Shown: piece by piece, positions 55,844-64,000 of the stretch
How the letters are laid out: each line of letters opens with the position of its first letter
How positions within the stretch are numbered: the first letter of the stretch is position 1
Assembly (NCBI GenBank): GCA_038561985.1
Contig: CP073276.1
Span: 2,356,001-2,420,000, forward strand
Reading direction: 5' to 3'
DNA: 64,000 bases
Source of the DNA: Petrimonas sulfuriphila
GTDB lineage: Bacteria; Bacteroidota; Bacteroidia; Bacteroidales; Dysgonomonadaceae
The notes under the pieces: generated by a model
Seen by the model: the letters and a program-made list of their open reading frames with translations, nothing else
What the model was told of the DNA's origin: nothing
The model's database searches: none
Program-made: the position numbers and the translations under genes

Positions 55844-58051
55844 ATGAAATATATTGTTTTTATCAGTTTTTTCCTCAGTTCTTTTATAATGGTATCTGTT
55901 GGACAGAACAGCGAGCTTATCCATATAGAAACGGAACGCCTCAGTCTGATATTTACGTCTCAGCTGGGTGAAAAAGCTATTTTCCAGTATTTTGGAGATA
56001 AGCTGTCGACAACTCCCTTGCAGATCTCCAAAGAGAGATTTAAAATGAACCAGGATATAAAGGAGAGTACAGCTCCGGAGATCTTTCCGGCGTACGGGAG
56101 GAGATTATATATGGAGCCTGCGATCCGTCTGGTTCATCAGGATGGGGTATTGACCACGGATCTCGTCTATGATTCTCACCATACAAAAGATATCGATGAT
56201 AATGTGACTGAAACCGTTATTCGGCTAAAGGACAAAATCTATCCTGTCTGGGTTGATCTTCAGTTTAAGGCATACCGGAAGGAGAATGTGATTAGTCAGA
56301 GCGTTTGTGTAAGTCATAATGAGAGTAAGCCGGTAATGATAGAGGAATTGGCTTCTTCATATTTACCGCTGACAGCGCAGTCCTATTACTTAACTCATTT
56401 TTCCGGTACTTGGGCAAACGAGATGCAACTGATTGAAGAAAAGCTGACGCCCGGAATAAAAAAAGTTGAGTCGAAGAAAGGTGTCCGTACCACTCAGTCG
56501 GAAAGCCCATCCTTTTTGTTATCATTAAATAATCCTGTGCAAGAAAACAGTGGCGAAATATACGCCGGATCGCTGGCATGGTCGGGCAATTACAAACTTT
56601 CGTTTGAATTTGATGAATTCGGCAGGCTCCATGTCCTATCAGGTATGAATCCTTTTGCGTCATCCTATAAACTCAAAGCCGGGGAATCTTTTCAAACTCC
56701 GGAGAATATAATGACTTACAGTTCATCCGGAATGGGAGAGATATCCCGCAATTATCACAACTGGAGTCGTAAATATGCGCTGGCTCACGGTGGTCAGTTA
56801 CGTCCAGTGGTTCTTAACAGCTGGGAAGGCGCCTATTTTTCGTTCAACGAGCAGACCATTATGGAAATGATTGATCATGCGGCAGAATTTGGCGTGGAAA
56901 TGTTTGTAATGGATGATGGTTGGTTTGGCAATAAATATCCCCGTAACAATGATCGTGAGGGATTGGGAGATTGGCAGGTCAACAGAAAAAAAATACCGGG
57001 AGGAATTGATTTTCTTGCCCGATATGCTGTAAACAAAGGCCTCCGATTTGGAATATGGATAGAACCTGAGATGGTCAATCCTAAAAGCGAACTGGCCGAA
57101 AAGCATCCTGAATGGATCGTGAAAAGCGGGGACAGGGAAATGCTGACTATTCGTAATCAATGGTTATTGGATCTCAGTAACCCGAAAGTGCAGGATTTTG
57201 TAGTGAAAACATTCAATGATGTTTTATCGTTGTCGGAACATATCAGTTATATTAAATGGGATGCCAACAGACATGTCGACAATGTCGGTTCCGATTACCT
57301 GGGAGCTGAAGAGCAAACCCATTTCTGGATAGAATATACGAGAGGGTTGTATAAAGTCTATGAACGGATTAGGGAATCACACCCGGATGTGATGATTCAA
57401 CTTTGCTCATCTGGAGGAGGACGTTTGGATTTCGGCGCGTTGCGGTTTCATGATGAATTTTGGGCAAGTGATAATACCAATCCGTTGAATCGCCTTTTTA
57501 TTCAGTACAGTACTAGTCTCTTCTTTCCTGCAATGGCAACGGCGTCGCATGTTTCAACGAGCCCTAATCATCAAACGGGGATGGTAACACCTTTGAAATT
57601 CAGATTCGATGTCGCGATGTCACAACGCTTGGGACTAGAATTACAGTTGAAGGATATAGCCGGTGACGATAAAGTTTTTGTAACGGAAGCTATCCGTACA
57701 TACAAGAAAATTAGACCGATCGTTCAGTTTGGAGATTTGTATCGGTTACTTTCCCCCAATAATGAAGGCGGATGGTCGGCATCGCTCTACGTTGACAGGA
57801 AACAGTCCCACGCCGTTTTATTCGCGTACAGCCTGGAGTTCCACAGTAGGACAGAATACTTTGAATGTAAATTAAAGGGGTTAGATCCGAATAAAAGGTA
57901 CAGACTGGAAGAATTGAATACTAGAAACAATCGTAAGAGTTTCTGGGCGGATGGAAAAACATTTACCGGAGAAGAGTTGATGAAAATTGGGATAAATCTT
58001 CAAATTGAAGCCATATTTGATAGTTCAGTCATATTGCTTAGTGAAATATAA
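55844..58051 (+). CDS. GH36 alpha-galactosidase
   Basis: A classic GH36 retaining alpha-galactosidase of 735 residues from the ATG at 55844 (MKYIVFISFFLSS), with a signal peptide ending SVGQ. Motifs in order are MFVMDDGWFGNKYP, GLRFGIWIEPEMVNPKS, the nucleophile in YIKWDANRHV, and the acid/base region LCSSGGGRLDFG, followed by FHDEFWASDNTNP. It should remove terminal alpha-galactose in the periplasm or at the surface. It is 14 bases upstream of the first GH109-like gene. Confidence 0.93.
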   Translation: MKYIVFISFFLSSFIMVSVGQNSELIHIETERLSLIFTSQLGEKAIFQYFGDKLSTTPLQISKERFKMNQDIKESTAPEIFPAYGRRLYMEPAIRLVHQDGVLTTDLVYDSHHTKDIDDNVTETVIRLKDKIYPVWVDLQFKAYRKENVISQSVCVSHNESKPVMIEELASSYLPLTAQSYYLTHFSGTWANEMQLIEEKLTPGIKKVESKKGVRTTQSESPSFLLSLNNPVQENSGEIYAGSLAWSGNYKLSFEFDEFGRLHVLSGMNPFASSYKLKAGESFQTPENIMTYSSSGMGEISRNYHNWSRKYALAHGGQLRPVVLNSWEGAYFSFNEQTIMEMIDHAAEFGVEMFVMDDGWFGNKYPRNNDREGLGDWQVNRKKIPGGIDFLARYAVNKGLRFGIWIEPEMVNPKSELAEKHPEWIVKSGDREMLTIRNQWLLDLSNPKVQDFVVKTFNDVLSLSEHISYIKWDANRHVDNVGSDYLGAEEQTHFWIEYTRGLYKVYERIRESHPDVMIQLCSSGGGRLDFGALRFHDEFWASDNTNPLNRLFIQYSTSLFFPAMATASHVSTSPNHQTGMVTPLKFRFDVAMSQRLGLELQLKDIAGDDKVFVTEAIRTYKKIRPIVQFGDLYRLLSPNNEGGWSASLYVDRKQSHAVLFAYSLEFHSRTEYFECKLKGLDPNKRYRLEELNTRNNRKSFWADGKTFTGEELMKIGINLQIEAIFDSSVILLSEI

Positions 58052-58065
58052 ATAATACAAGATTT

Positions 58066-59457
58066 ATGAGTACTCGTCGTGATTTTATTAAAAAGACCGT
58101 GTTGAGCGGGGTTGCGCTAGGAGCTTTGGGATTACCCGGTTATGCAGGGAATTCATCAGAAACAGCGAAGAAAGGATTGAAAATACCCAGACGAAAAGGT
58201 AAATCGGTGATGGGCTTGCGTTGTGAACCTCTCCCTGTGGTGAGAATTGCCGTGATTGGCTTAGGAAGGGGTAATAGTGCGGTTTACCGTCTGGCCAGAA
58301 TTAAGGGCACACAGATTGTCGCTATCGATGATTTAGTACCTGAAAGAATTGCATCGGCGCAAGAAAATCTTAGGGATGCCGGACGTCCGGAGGCAATTGT
58401 CTATTCCAAAGAGGAAGACTGGAAGAAAATATGTGAGCGTGATGATATTGATTTAATTTACAATGCAACGCCTTGGAATCTGCATGTTCCAATCGCCTTG
58501 TACGCGATGAAACATGGGAAACATGTTACCATCGAAGTTCCCGCGGCAATGACGATAGACGACTGTTGGGCACTGGTAGATATGGCTGAACAGGCGCAAC
58601 GCCATTGCATGATGCTGGAAAATTGTTGTTACGACTTTTTTGAATTGACTACGTTGAACATGGCCCGTAAAGGTCTATTCGGAGAAGTATTTCACGGTGA
58701 ATGCGCTTATATCCATGATTTGAGATGCCAGTTGGACAGAAGCGACAGCTACCATAATACCTGGAGAGTGGATCATTACACCAGGCATACGGGGAATCCC
58801 TATCCCACTCATGGACTGGGACCGATTGCACAAATGATGGGTATTAACAGAGGCGATCGCTTTGATTATCTTACGTCAATGTCTTCAAATCATCACGGAT
58901 TGACGCTCTATGCGGAAAACAAATACGGTAAAGATTCTTCGGAAGCGAAAACTGTCTATAAGTTGGGCGACATGAACTGTACAACTGTCAAAACAGTCAA
59001 TGGAAATACAATCCTAATCGAACATAACGTGACGAGTCCGGCTCCGTATGACCGTCTTCATAAACTTTATGGGACAAAAGGATATGCGGTAAAATATCCG
59101 GAACAAAAGATAGCCCTGGAGCCCGACCCGCATGAATTTTTAAGTGATGAGGATTTTAATGCTATCATGAAAAAGTATGAACATCCATTATCGAGGTATA
59201 TAGGTGAACAGGCCAAAAAGGTCGGAGGGCACGGAGGAATGGATTATATTATGGATTGGAGACTGATTTATTGTTTGAGAAATGGCTTACCCTTGGATCA
59301 GGATGTCTATGATGCGGCAGCATGGTCCTCCATTGTGGAGTTAAGTGAAAGATCGGTTCTAGACAGAAGTAATTCGGTAGAAGTTCCGGATTTTACGAGA
59401 GGAGAATGGAAGGATGCAAAGCCATGGCCTATTATAGATATGGATAGGGTTTTATAG
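58066..59457 (+). CDS. GH109-type alpha-N-acetylgalactosaminidase-like protein, altered NAD loop
   Basis: A 463-residue Gfo/Idh/MocA-fold glycosidase. GH109 enzymes release alpha-GalNAc through transient oxidation at C3 using tightly bound NAD. A twin-arginine signal (TRRDFIKKTVLSGVALGALG) implies export in folded, cofactor-loaded form. GH109 hallmarks are LENCCYDFFELTTLNMARKG, NPYPTHGLGPIAQMMGINRG and NVTSPAPYDRLHKLYGTKG. The NAD loop reads GLGRGNSAV, one residue shorter than the GxGxRG pattern of relatives and of its own neighbour (GVGNRG). It may be impaired or have altered binding. Confidence 0.85.
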   Translation: MSTRRDFIKKTVLSGVALGALGLPGYAGNSSETAKKGLKIPRRKGKSVMGLRCEPLPVVRIAVIGLGRGNSAVYRLARIKGTQIVAIDDLVPERIASAQENLRDAGRPEAIVYSKEEDWKKICERDDIDLIYNATPWNLHVPIALYAMKHGKHVTIEVPAAMTIDDCWALVDMAEQAQRHCMMLENCCYDFFELTTLNMARKGLFGEVFHGECAYIHDLRCQLDRSDSYHNTWRVDHYTRHTGNPYPTHGLGPIAQMMGINRGDRFDYLTSMSSNHHGLTLYAENKYGKDSSEAKTVYKLGDMNCTTVKTVNGNTILIEHNVTSPAPYDRLHKLYGTKGYAVKYPEQKIALEPDPHEFLSDEDFNAIMKKYEHPLSRYIGEQAKKVGGHGGMDYIMDWRLIYCLRNGLPLDQDVYDAAAWSSIVELSERSVLDRSNSVEVPDFTRGEWKDAKPWPIIDMDRVL

Positions 59458-59507
59458 GTGACTGATGGTTTCGGATAATAGAAAAGAGAAAAAATAAATA
59501 TTGTCGT

Positions 59508-60935
59508 ATGAAAGAGAACAGGAGAGACTTTTTAAAGCAAATTGCAATCGGAGGCATCGGTTTGACGGTCGCCCCCGGCCTTAAGGCCAACGAAATGGTT
59601 TCGAACGAAATTAAAACTATTTCCGGTTACAAGACAAAAAGCAATCAATATAATAATATGTGCGGCTACCGGGCTCCAATACTTAAAACTGTTCGCACCG
59701 GCTTTGTAGGAGTCGGTAACAGAGGATATTCCAATCTTAATCAGATGACGTTTTTGGACGGGGTGGAGATAAAAGCTATTTGTGATATTGCTCAGTTTCG
59801 TATTGATGAGGCACAGCAGTTATTGCAAAAGAGAGGATTACCTACAGCCGGGGTTTATACCGGAAGCAATGATGCCTGGCGGGGTTTATGTGAGAATCCC
59901 GATATAGATCTGATCAGTATTGCGGTGCCGAGAGGTCCGCTTCACGCCAGAATATCCGTTTATGCGATGGAATGCGGAAAGCATGTGGCTGTTGAGGTAC
60001 CGGCCGTCGCAACGGTGGATGAAGCGTGGAATATCGTGGAAACATCAGAAAACACGATGAAACATTGTTATATGATGGAGAATTGCTGTTACGATTTCTT
60101 CGAATTATTGACATTGAATATGGCACGTCAGGGCTTTTTCGGCGATATCATACACGGCGATGCTGCTTATCTGCACTTTCAAAAGATCTATGAAAAGACG
60201 AGGGATAATGATATGTGGAGACTCGAAGAGAGTCAGTATCATAACGGGAATATCTACCCTACCCATGGATTAGGCCCGGTTTGTCAGATCATGAATATAA
60301 ATCGTGGGGATAAATTGAGCCATATGGTTTCTATGTCGTCAGATGATTTTATGTTGGGCAAAAATGTAGCAGAGTTGGCTTCATCCGACCCGTTCTATCA
60401 AAAATTCAATACCGATTCCTACAGGGGTAATATAAATACTTCGATCATTCGTACTGAAAAGGGTCGTACTATCATGCTGCAGCATGACACTACAAGCCCC
60501 AGAGTTTATTCGCGGATACATGCCATCAGCGGAACCCGCGCTGCCGCCCAGAAATATCCGCTCCCGGCCAGAATCTCCGTCGGGGACGAGTGGTTGAACG
60601 AAGAAGAAATGAAAAAGGTAAATGAGCAATATATGCCGAAGATTGTGAAAAGGATCGGAGATATGGCGCAGGAGGTCGGAGGGCATGGAGGAATGGATTT
60701 TCTGATGACATGGAGGCTTATCGACTGTTTAAGAAACGGATTACCGATGGATATTGATGTGTACGACGCTGCTGCATGGAGTGTGATAACTTCGTTGAGT
60801 CAGTGGTCTTTATCTAATAATTCCAGGCCTATAGAAGTACCTGATTTTACAAGAGGGGCATGGCAGGGCAATCAACCGGTTGATATATCCTTATCGGAAG
60901 GTGGCAACACATCCGTAAAGAAAAGCATTAATTGA
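59508..60935 (+). CDS. GH109-type alpha-N-acetylgalactosaminidase-like protein
   Basis: A 475-residue paralogue of the preceding gene with a Tat signal (NRRDFLKQIAIGGIGLT). The NAD loop is intact (TGFVGVGNRGYSNL). GH109 motifs are MMENCCYDFFELLTLNMARQG, NIYPTHGLGPVCQIMNINRG and HDTTSPRVYSRIHAISGTR, then VGGHGGMDFLMTWRLIDCLR. It probably cleaves alpha-GalNAc, the blood-group-A-type reaction; activity on other alpha- or beta-linked sugars is possible. It is 50 bases after the first copy and 16 bases before the phosphodiester glycosidase gene. Confidence 0.87.
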   Translation: MKENRRDFLKQIAIGGIGLTVAPGLKANEMVSNEIKTISGYKTKSNQYNNMCGYRAPILKTVRTGFVGVGNRGYSNLNQMTFLDGVEIKAICDIAQFRIDEAQQLLQKRGLPTAGVYTGSNDAWRGLCENPDIDLISIAVPRGPLHARISVYAMECGKHVAVEVPAVATVDEAWNIVETSENTMKHCYMMENCCYDFFELLTLNMARQGFFGDIIHGDAAYLHFQKIYEKTRDNDMWRLEESQYHNGNIYPTHGLGPVCQIMNINRGDKLSHMVSMSSDDFMLGKNVAELASSDPFYQKFNTDSYRGNINTSIIRTEKGRTIMLQHDTTSPRVYSRIHAISGTRAAAQKYPLPARISVGDEWLNEEEMKKVNEQYMPKIVKRIGDMAQEVGGHGGMDFLMTWRLIDCLRNGLPMDIDVYDAAAWSVITSLSQWSLSNNSRPIEVPDFTRGAWQGNQPVDISLSEGGNTSVKKSIN

Positions 60936-60951
60936 ATTTTCCGAAACGTCA

Positions 60952-62736
60952 ATGAAAGGCAATCAATTTATATTATACTTTCTTTTATTGGTATTCTTTT
61001 CTTTAAGTTGTAATGAAACGCCGGAAAAAGGAGTGAACCCGCCCCAAGTTGAAACGATAGGCGTCAAGGAAATTACCGATATATCTGCCACTTGTTTAGG
61101 AAAAATTACCGATGCCGGAAGTGGAACCATTCGAGATTATGGCATTGAAATTAAAAATGGTAATGGATATATAAAAATGTCCCATACAAATACTTCTGAA
61201 AGTGGATATGAAGTCCGTTTAAGTGAATTAGTCTCTGATCAGCTTTATTATTATCGCGCTTATGTCGATGATGGCGTTACCTATCACGGAATTGAAAAAA
61301 AATTCACGACTCTATCGCCAATCGCTTTTAAAGCAATAATTGATTACAGTAAAATTACCAGCACTTCCGTTGAAATTTCATTCAACTCAACAAGCCGGTT
61401 AAAAGAATGGGGAATACACTACAGTAAATCGGAAGTAACAGCTAAAGATCCAGTTAAAAAATCATCGGTTAATTCAACAATCTTAATTGATAATTTAGAA
61501 CCGGCGACAACCTATAATCTGCTGCCTTACGTAAAAGATAAAAACAATCAGATTATCTATCTGGACAAGTTATACGTAACGACTACAGAACTTAAAGATG
61601 TTTGTAAAATCAACGGGAAATGGTATCGAGTAGATACACTCCAACAAAGACAAACTATTAGCCCGGGTTTATCCTACTATTCTATCGCAATAAAAGAATA
61701 CCCCCTGAGAGTCTATGCATTAGAAATCGATTTGACAAACCCTTTCATCCGAGTAGAGACCTGCCTCGCGATGGACAATGCCATCGCAACCGAACGCCCA
61801 AATGCAATGGTAGAGCGGAAAAGATTACAAGGTTACGACGTCGTTGCGGCCACAAACGGGGATTTTTATTTTTATCAGGATCCTATTGAAATAGGCATTC
61901 CAAGAAGTGGGCAGTTCCATCATGGAGGGATGGTAACCAATCCGACCGGCCGGGCTTGTTTCATTTTAAGTGAAGATGGAATACCTTATATCGATAGGCC
62001 CATTTTTCAGGGGATCTTGAAGAAAGGAGAGTTTACCACAACAATACATACCGTAAATATGCTGAGATTAGAGGCTTACCCTAATCTTACCCCCAATTTG
62101 ATGACACTTTATACACCTTCATTCGGTAAAACAACGGGAACTGTCGATGGTGGAACAAAGGTTGTAATACGACCTAAGGATAATGAAAGTTTCTTTTTTG
62201 AAGCTAATCGAGAAATCCGATGCAAGGTTGAAGACATTTATGACAACCCGGGGAAATCAATAATTCCTGAAAGATGTGCCGTTTTGCATGGCAGGGGGAG
62301 CTCCGCAGATTTTTTAAAAACGCTAAAAATGAATGAAGAAATCAATATTTATCTTGGAGTTACCCTAAAATCGAATCCAAATCTGACAATTAAAATTAAA
62401 GAGATGGTTGGAGGAAGCGATAATATTATTCTAAAGAACGGAGAACGAGCCGAAGGTGATGACCTATATAATCCAAGAACGGGAATTGGTTATTCTAAAG
62501 ATAAAAGAAAAGCCTATTTAATGGTTGCCGACGGTAGGCAAACCTTTTCAAAAGGATGCACGATGAAAGATTTCGGTGAAATACTCTTGTCGGCCGGAGC
62601 TTGGTATGCCATTAATTTAGATGGAGGAGGATCATCGGTAATGGTAGTCCGAGATCAAGTGGTTAACAACCCATCGGATGGGAGTGTGAGAGCTGTAGGA
62701 AATGGAGTATTGGTTGTTCGTCAAGATAACAACTGA
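60952..62736 (+). CDS. phosphodiester glycosidase (NAGPA domain) lipoprotein
   Basis: A 594-residue lipoprotein (LVFFSLSCNETPE, Cys20). Residues about 30-215 contain two fibronectin type III-like repeats. The C-terminal half is a phosphodiester glycosidase domain, the family of the lysosomal uncovering enzyme that removes GlcNAc from GlcNAc-1-phospho-6-mannose. Motifs are LRVYALEIDLTNPFIRVET, VVAATNGDFYFYQDP, GIPRSGQFHHGG and YAINLDGGGSSVMVV. It is the last gene of the locus, suggesting that the target glycan carries a sugar-1-phosphodiester (inference). Confidence 0.88.
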   Translation: MKGNQFILYFLLLVFFSLSCNETPEKGVNPPQVETIGVKEITDISATCLGKITDAGSGTIRDYGIEIKNGNGYIKMSHTNTSESGYEVRLSELVSDQLYYYRAYVDDGVTYHGIEKKFTTLSPIAFKAIIDYSKITSTSVEISFNSTSRLKEWGIHYSKSEVTAKDPVKKSSVNSTILIDNLEPATTYNLLPYVKDKNNQIIYLDKLYVTTTELKDVCKINGKWYRVDTLQQRQTISPGLSYYSIAIKEYPLRVYALEIDLTNPFIRVETCLAMDNAIATERPNAMVERKRLQGYDVVAATNGDFYFYQDPIEIGIPRSGQFHHGGMVTNPTGRACFILSEDGIPYIDRPIFQGILKKGEFTTTIHTVNMLRLEAYPNLTPNLMTLYTPSFGKTTGTVDGGTKVVIRPKDNESFFFEANREIRCKVEDIYDNPGKSIIPERCAVLHGRGSSADFLKTLKMNEEINIYLGVTLKSNPNLTIKIKEMVGGSDNIILKNGERAEGDDLYNPRTGIGYSKDKRKAYLMVADGRQTFSKGCTMKDFGEILLSAGAWYAINLDGGGSSVMVVRDQVVNNPSDGSVRAVGNGVLVVRQDNN

Positions 62737-62759
62737 AATACCCCATATTCACTTTTCTT

Positions 62760-64000
62760 CTATTTCTCCAGTAGATTCCGACAAATTCTTAATTTTTCGG
62801 ACGCATCATAAAAATCACGCATCTCACGCCCCGATATTTCTGCAATTCCCTGTGAAATTAGCCATTGCTGAATCGACATGACTTCATTTTCAAGTTGTTT
62901 CAATTCTTTGAGAGATACTTTCTTTCTCGTTTGATTTATGCTTTCATTTAATGCGGATACTTTCAAATCGTATTCACGCGCGTTGGCTTTGTCCAAAAGA
63001 ATATCGGAATTTTCAAAATCAGCGCTCGCAAGTAAGTTGTGCTGGGGGTTTGTACTTTCAACAAGACTAAAATCATCAAACCAGGCAGTACCCTCAGGCT
63101 GATGTAGCTCCACTAGGACCATTGCTGTTTTTACCGCTTTTTTAGGAATAACGGTAATCTTCCCTTCTTCCCAATCATGTGTCCCGGGAGAGAAGGTGAA
63201 AGTATGAACTTCTGGCCAGTTCCCATCTTGATAATCCAGATATAAATGCATTGCATAATAATACCCTAACCGTTCACCAAAATGATCTCTTCGGTTCTCG
63301 TCAGTGATCTGCTTTAAATCTGACCTCTTAACGTTCACAGATTTACTATAAGCCGTAAGCGTCAGAGGTTCCGGTTTCGACTGGTTCAGCGTAACAAACT
63401 GGGCGGCACCCTGTCGGTTATGGTAAGGCCATTGATTATTATACATCGAATAGGTATTTCCGTCGGTTCGTAGACTGCCGCGTCCAGACCTTTTTGTCTT
63501 TAAATCGATGAGATAACCCTGACAAAACGGGGTCCATGGTTTCATTGGCTTATCGAAATCTGCCCTTAATAAATTAGGGGATGGCAGAGTCATTTTCTTT
63601 TGAGTATATCCAATTCCTAGTTTTTCATCCATTTCACGTTGTAACAACTGCACTTTAAATAGATTTGAAATACGTGAGAGGATTTTTTCAACAATTACCT
63701 CTTTTTTCCCAAATTGAATGAGAGAAGGACCGGATGGCGTCTCGAATCGGATCTTTCTTCCATCTCTTTGATATTTCAATGGCTTTTCCGAAAATTCATC
63801 AAAAACAAGTAAGCCGGATGTCTCCGCATCTAAACTATCAAGACGGCATTCAACGGTCTCCGGCCTATTAGAATTGACATAAAAATAAATTCCTTTCTCA
63901 ACATCATCGCCATATCTTTTAACACTTCCATCTAGCGCCAAAGTTCCGTTAAAAATATCATTATCTTCCGGTTCAATCAACCCCGGCTCAATAACTCTTC
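62760..64000 (-). CDS. unknown protein with carbohydrate-binding-like domain (5' end outside window)
   Basis: The frame is open to the window edge; the TTG at 63980 is not a convincing start. The visible 413 residues include a middle beta-rich region with NLLRADFDKPMKPWTPFCQG, RSGRGSLRTDGN and TAWFDDFSLVE, resembling jelly-roll carbohydrate-binding modules, and a helical C-terminus (KVSLKELKQLENEVMSIQQW). I do not recognise the family. It is convergent with the phosphodiester glycosidase gene, 23 bases away, and could be the end of a large exported glycosidase. Confidence 0.6.
   Translation of the reverse strand, partial: RVIEPGLIEPEDNDIFNGTLALDGSVKRYGDDVEKGIYFYVNSNRPETVECRLDSLDAETSGLLVFDEFSEKPLKYQRDGRKIRFETPSGPSLIQFGKKEVIVEKILSRISNLFKVQLLQREMDEKLGIGYTQKKMTLPSPNLLRADFDKPMKPWTPFCQGYLIDLKTKRSGRGSLRTDGNTYSMYNNQWPYHNRQGAAQFVTLNQSKPEPLTLTAYSKSVNVKRSDLKQITDENRRDHFGERLGYYYAMHLYLDYQDGNWPEVHTFTFSPGTHDWEEGKITVIPKKAVKTAMVLVELHQPEGTAWFDDFSLVESTNPQHNLLASADFENSDILLDKANAREYDLKVSALNESINQTRKKVSLKELKQLENEVMSIQQWLISQGIAEISGREMRDFYDASEKLRICRNLLEK

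Noticed and set aside
35279-62736. The glycan region as a mobile island or prophage
   Set aside because: No integrase, transposase, phage gene or direct repeats at the tRNA-Pro end were seen; tRNA proximity alone is not enough.

Overview
The window looks like the chromosome of a Bacteroidales bacterium. The signs are a SusC/SusD pair with surface lipoproteins, a fused LpxC/FabZ, many exported lipoproteins, and upstream boxes matching the Bacteroidetes -7 consensus TANNTTTG. The mix of genes would suit an anaerobic glycan and protein degrader such as a member of the Dysgonomonadaceae, but that family placement is inference. I saw no phage, integrase, transposase or CRISPR array.

Region 1 (1-13667) is mostly housekeeping. 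It holds the end of dinB, an acyltransferase, an ABC-F ATPase, hisS, a PIN-PhoH protein and a complete proline pathway read in the order proA-proB-proC. Then come a TonB-dependent receptor with a cytochrome c/PQQ-type sugar dehydrogenase lipoprotein, and the Mn exporter mntP. Region 2 (13689-23090) holds a DUF488 protein, an S9 oligopeptidase, a CDF metal exporter, a GH28-like beta-helix protein, a GH92 alpha-mannosidase and an OPT oligopeptide transporter, suggesting use of glycoprotein-type substrates.

Region 3 (23268-29467) is an oxidative TCA branch: aconitase, an isocitrate dehydrogenase with NAD-type cofactor residues, citrate synthase, then a second eukaryote-like NADP-type isocitrate dehydrogenase, closed by a strong terminator. 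Region 4 (29534-34837, minus strand) combines lipid A genes (lpxD, lpxC/fabZ, lpxA) with the two genes that turn agmatine into putrescine. A tRNA-Pro(GGG) gene with a consensus promoter and a terminator follows.

Region 5 (35279-45638, plus strand) is an amino-sugar cluster: a XylR/AraC-type regulator, an MFS sugar importer, nagA, nagB, three Gfo/Idh/MocA-type proteins (at least two exported), an ApbE-like protein, a small membrane protein and a frameshifted DUF4886 SGNH-hydrolase gene. Region 6 (46126-62736, plus strand) is a polysaccharide utilization locus: a frameshifted susC, susD, two surface lipoproteins, two GH36-type alpha-galactosidases, two GH109-type proteins and a phosphodiester glycosidase. 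The enzymes point to a glycan rich in alpha-galactose and alpha-GalNAc that may carry a sugar-phosphodiester. A partial unknown gene on the opposite strand closes the window.
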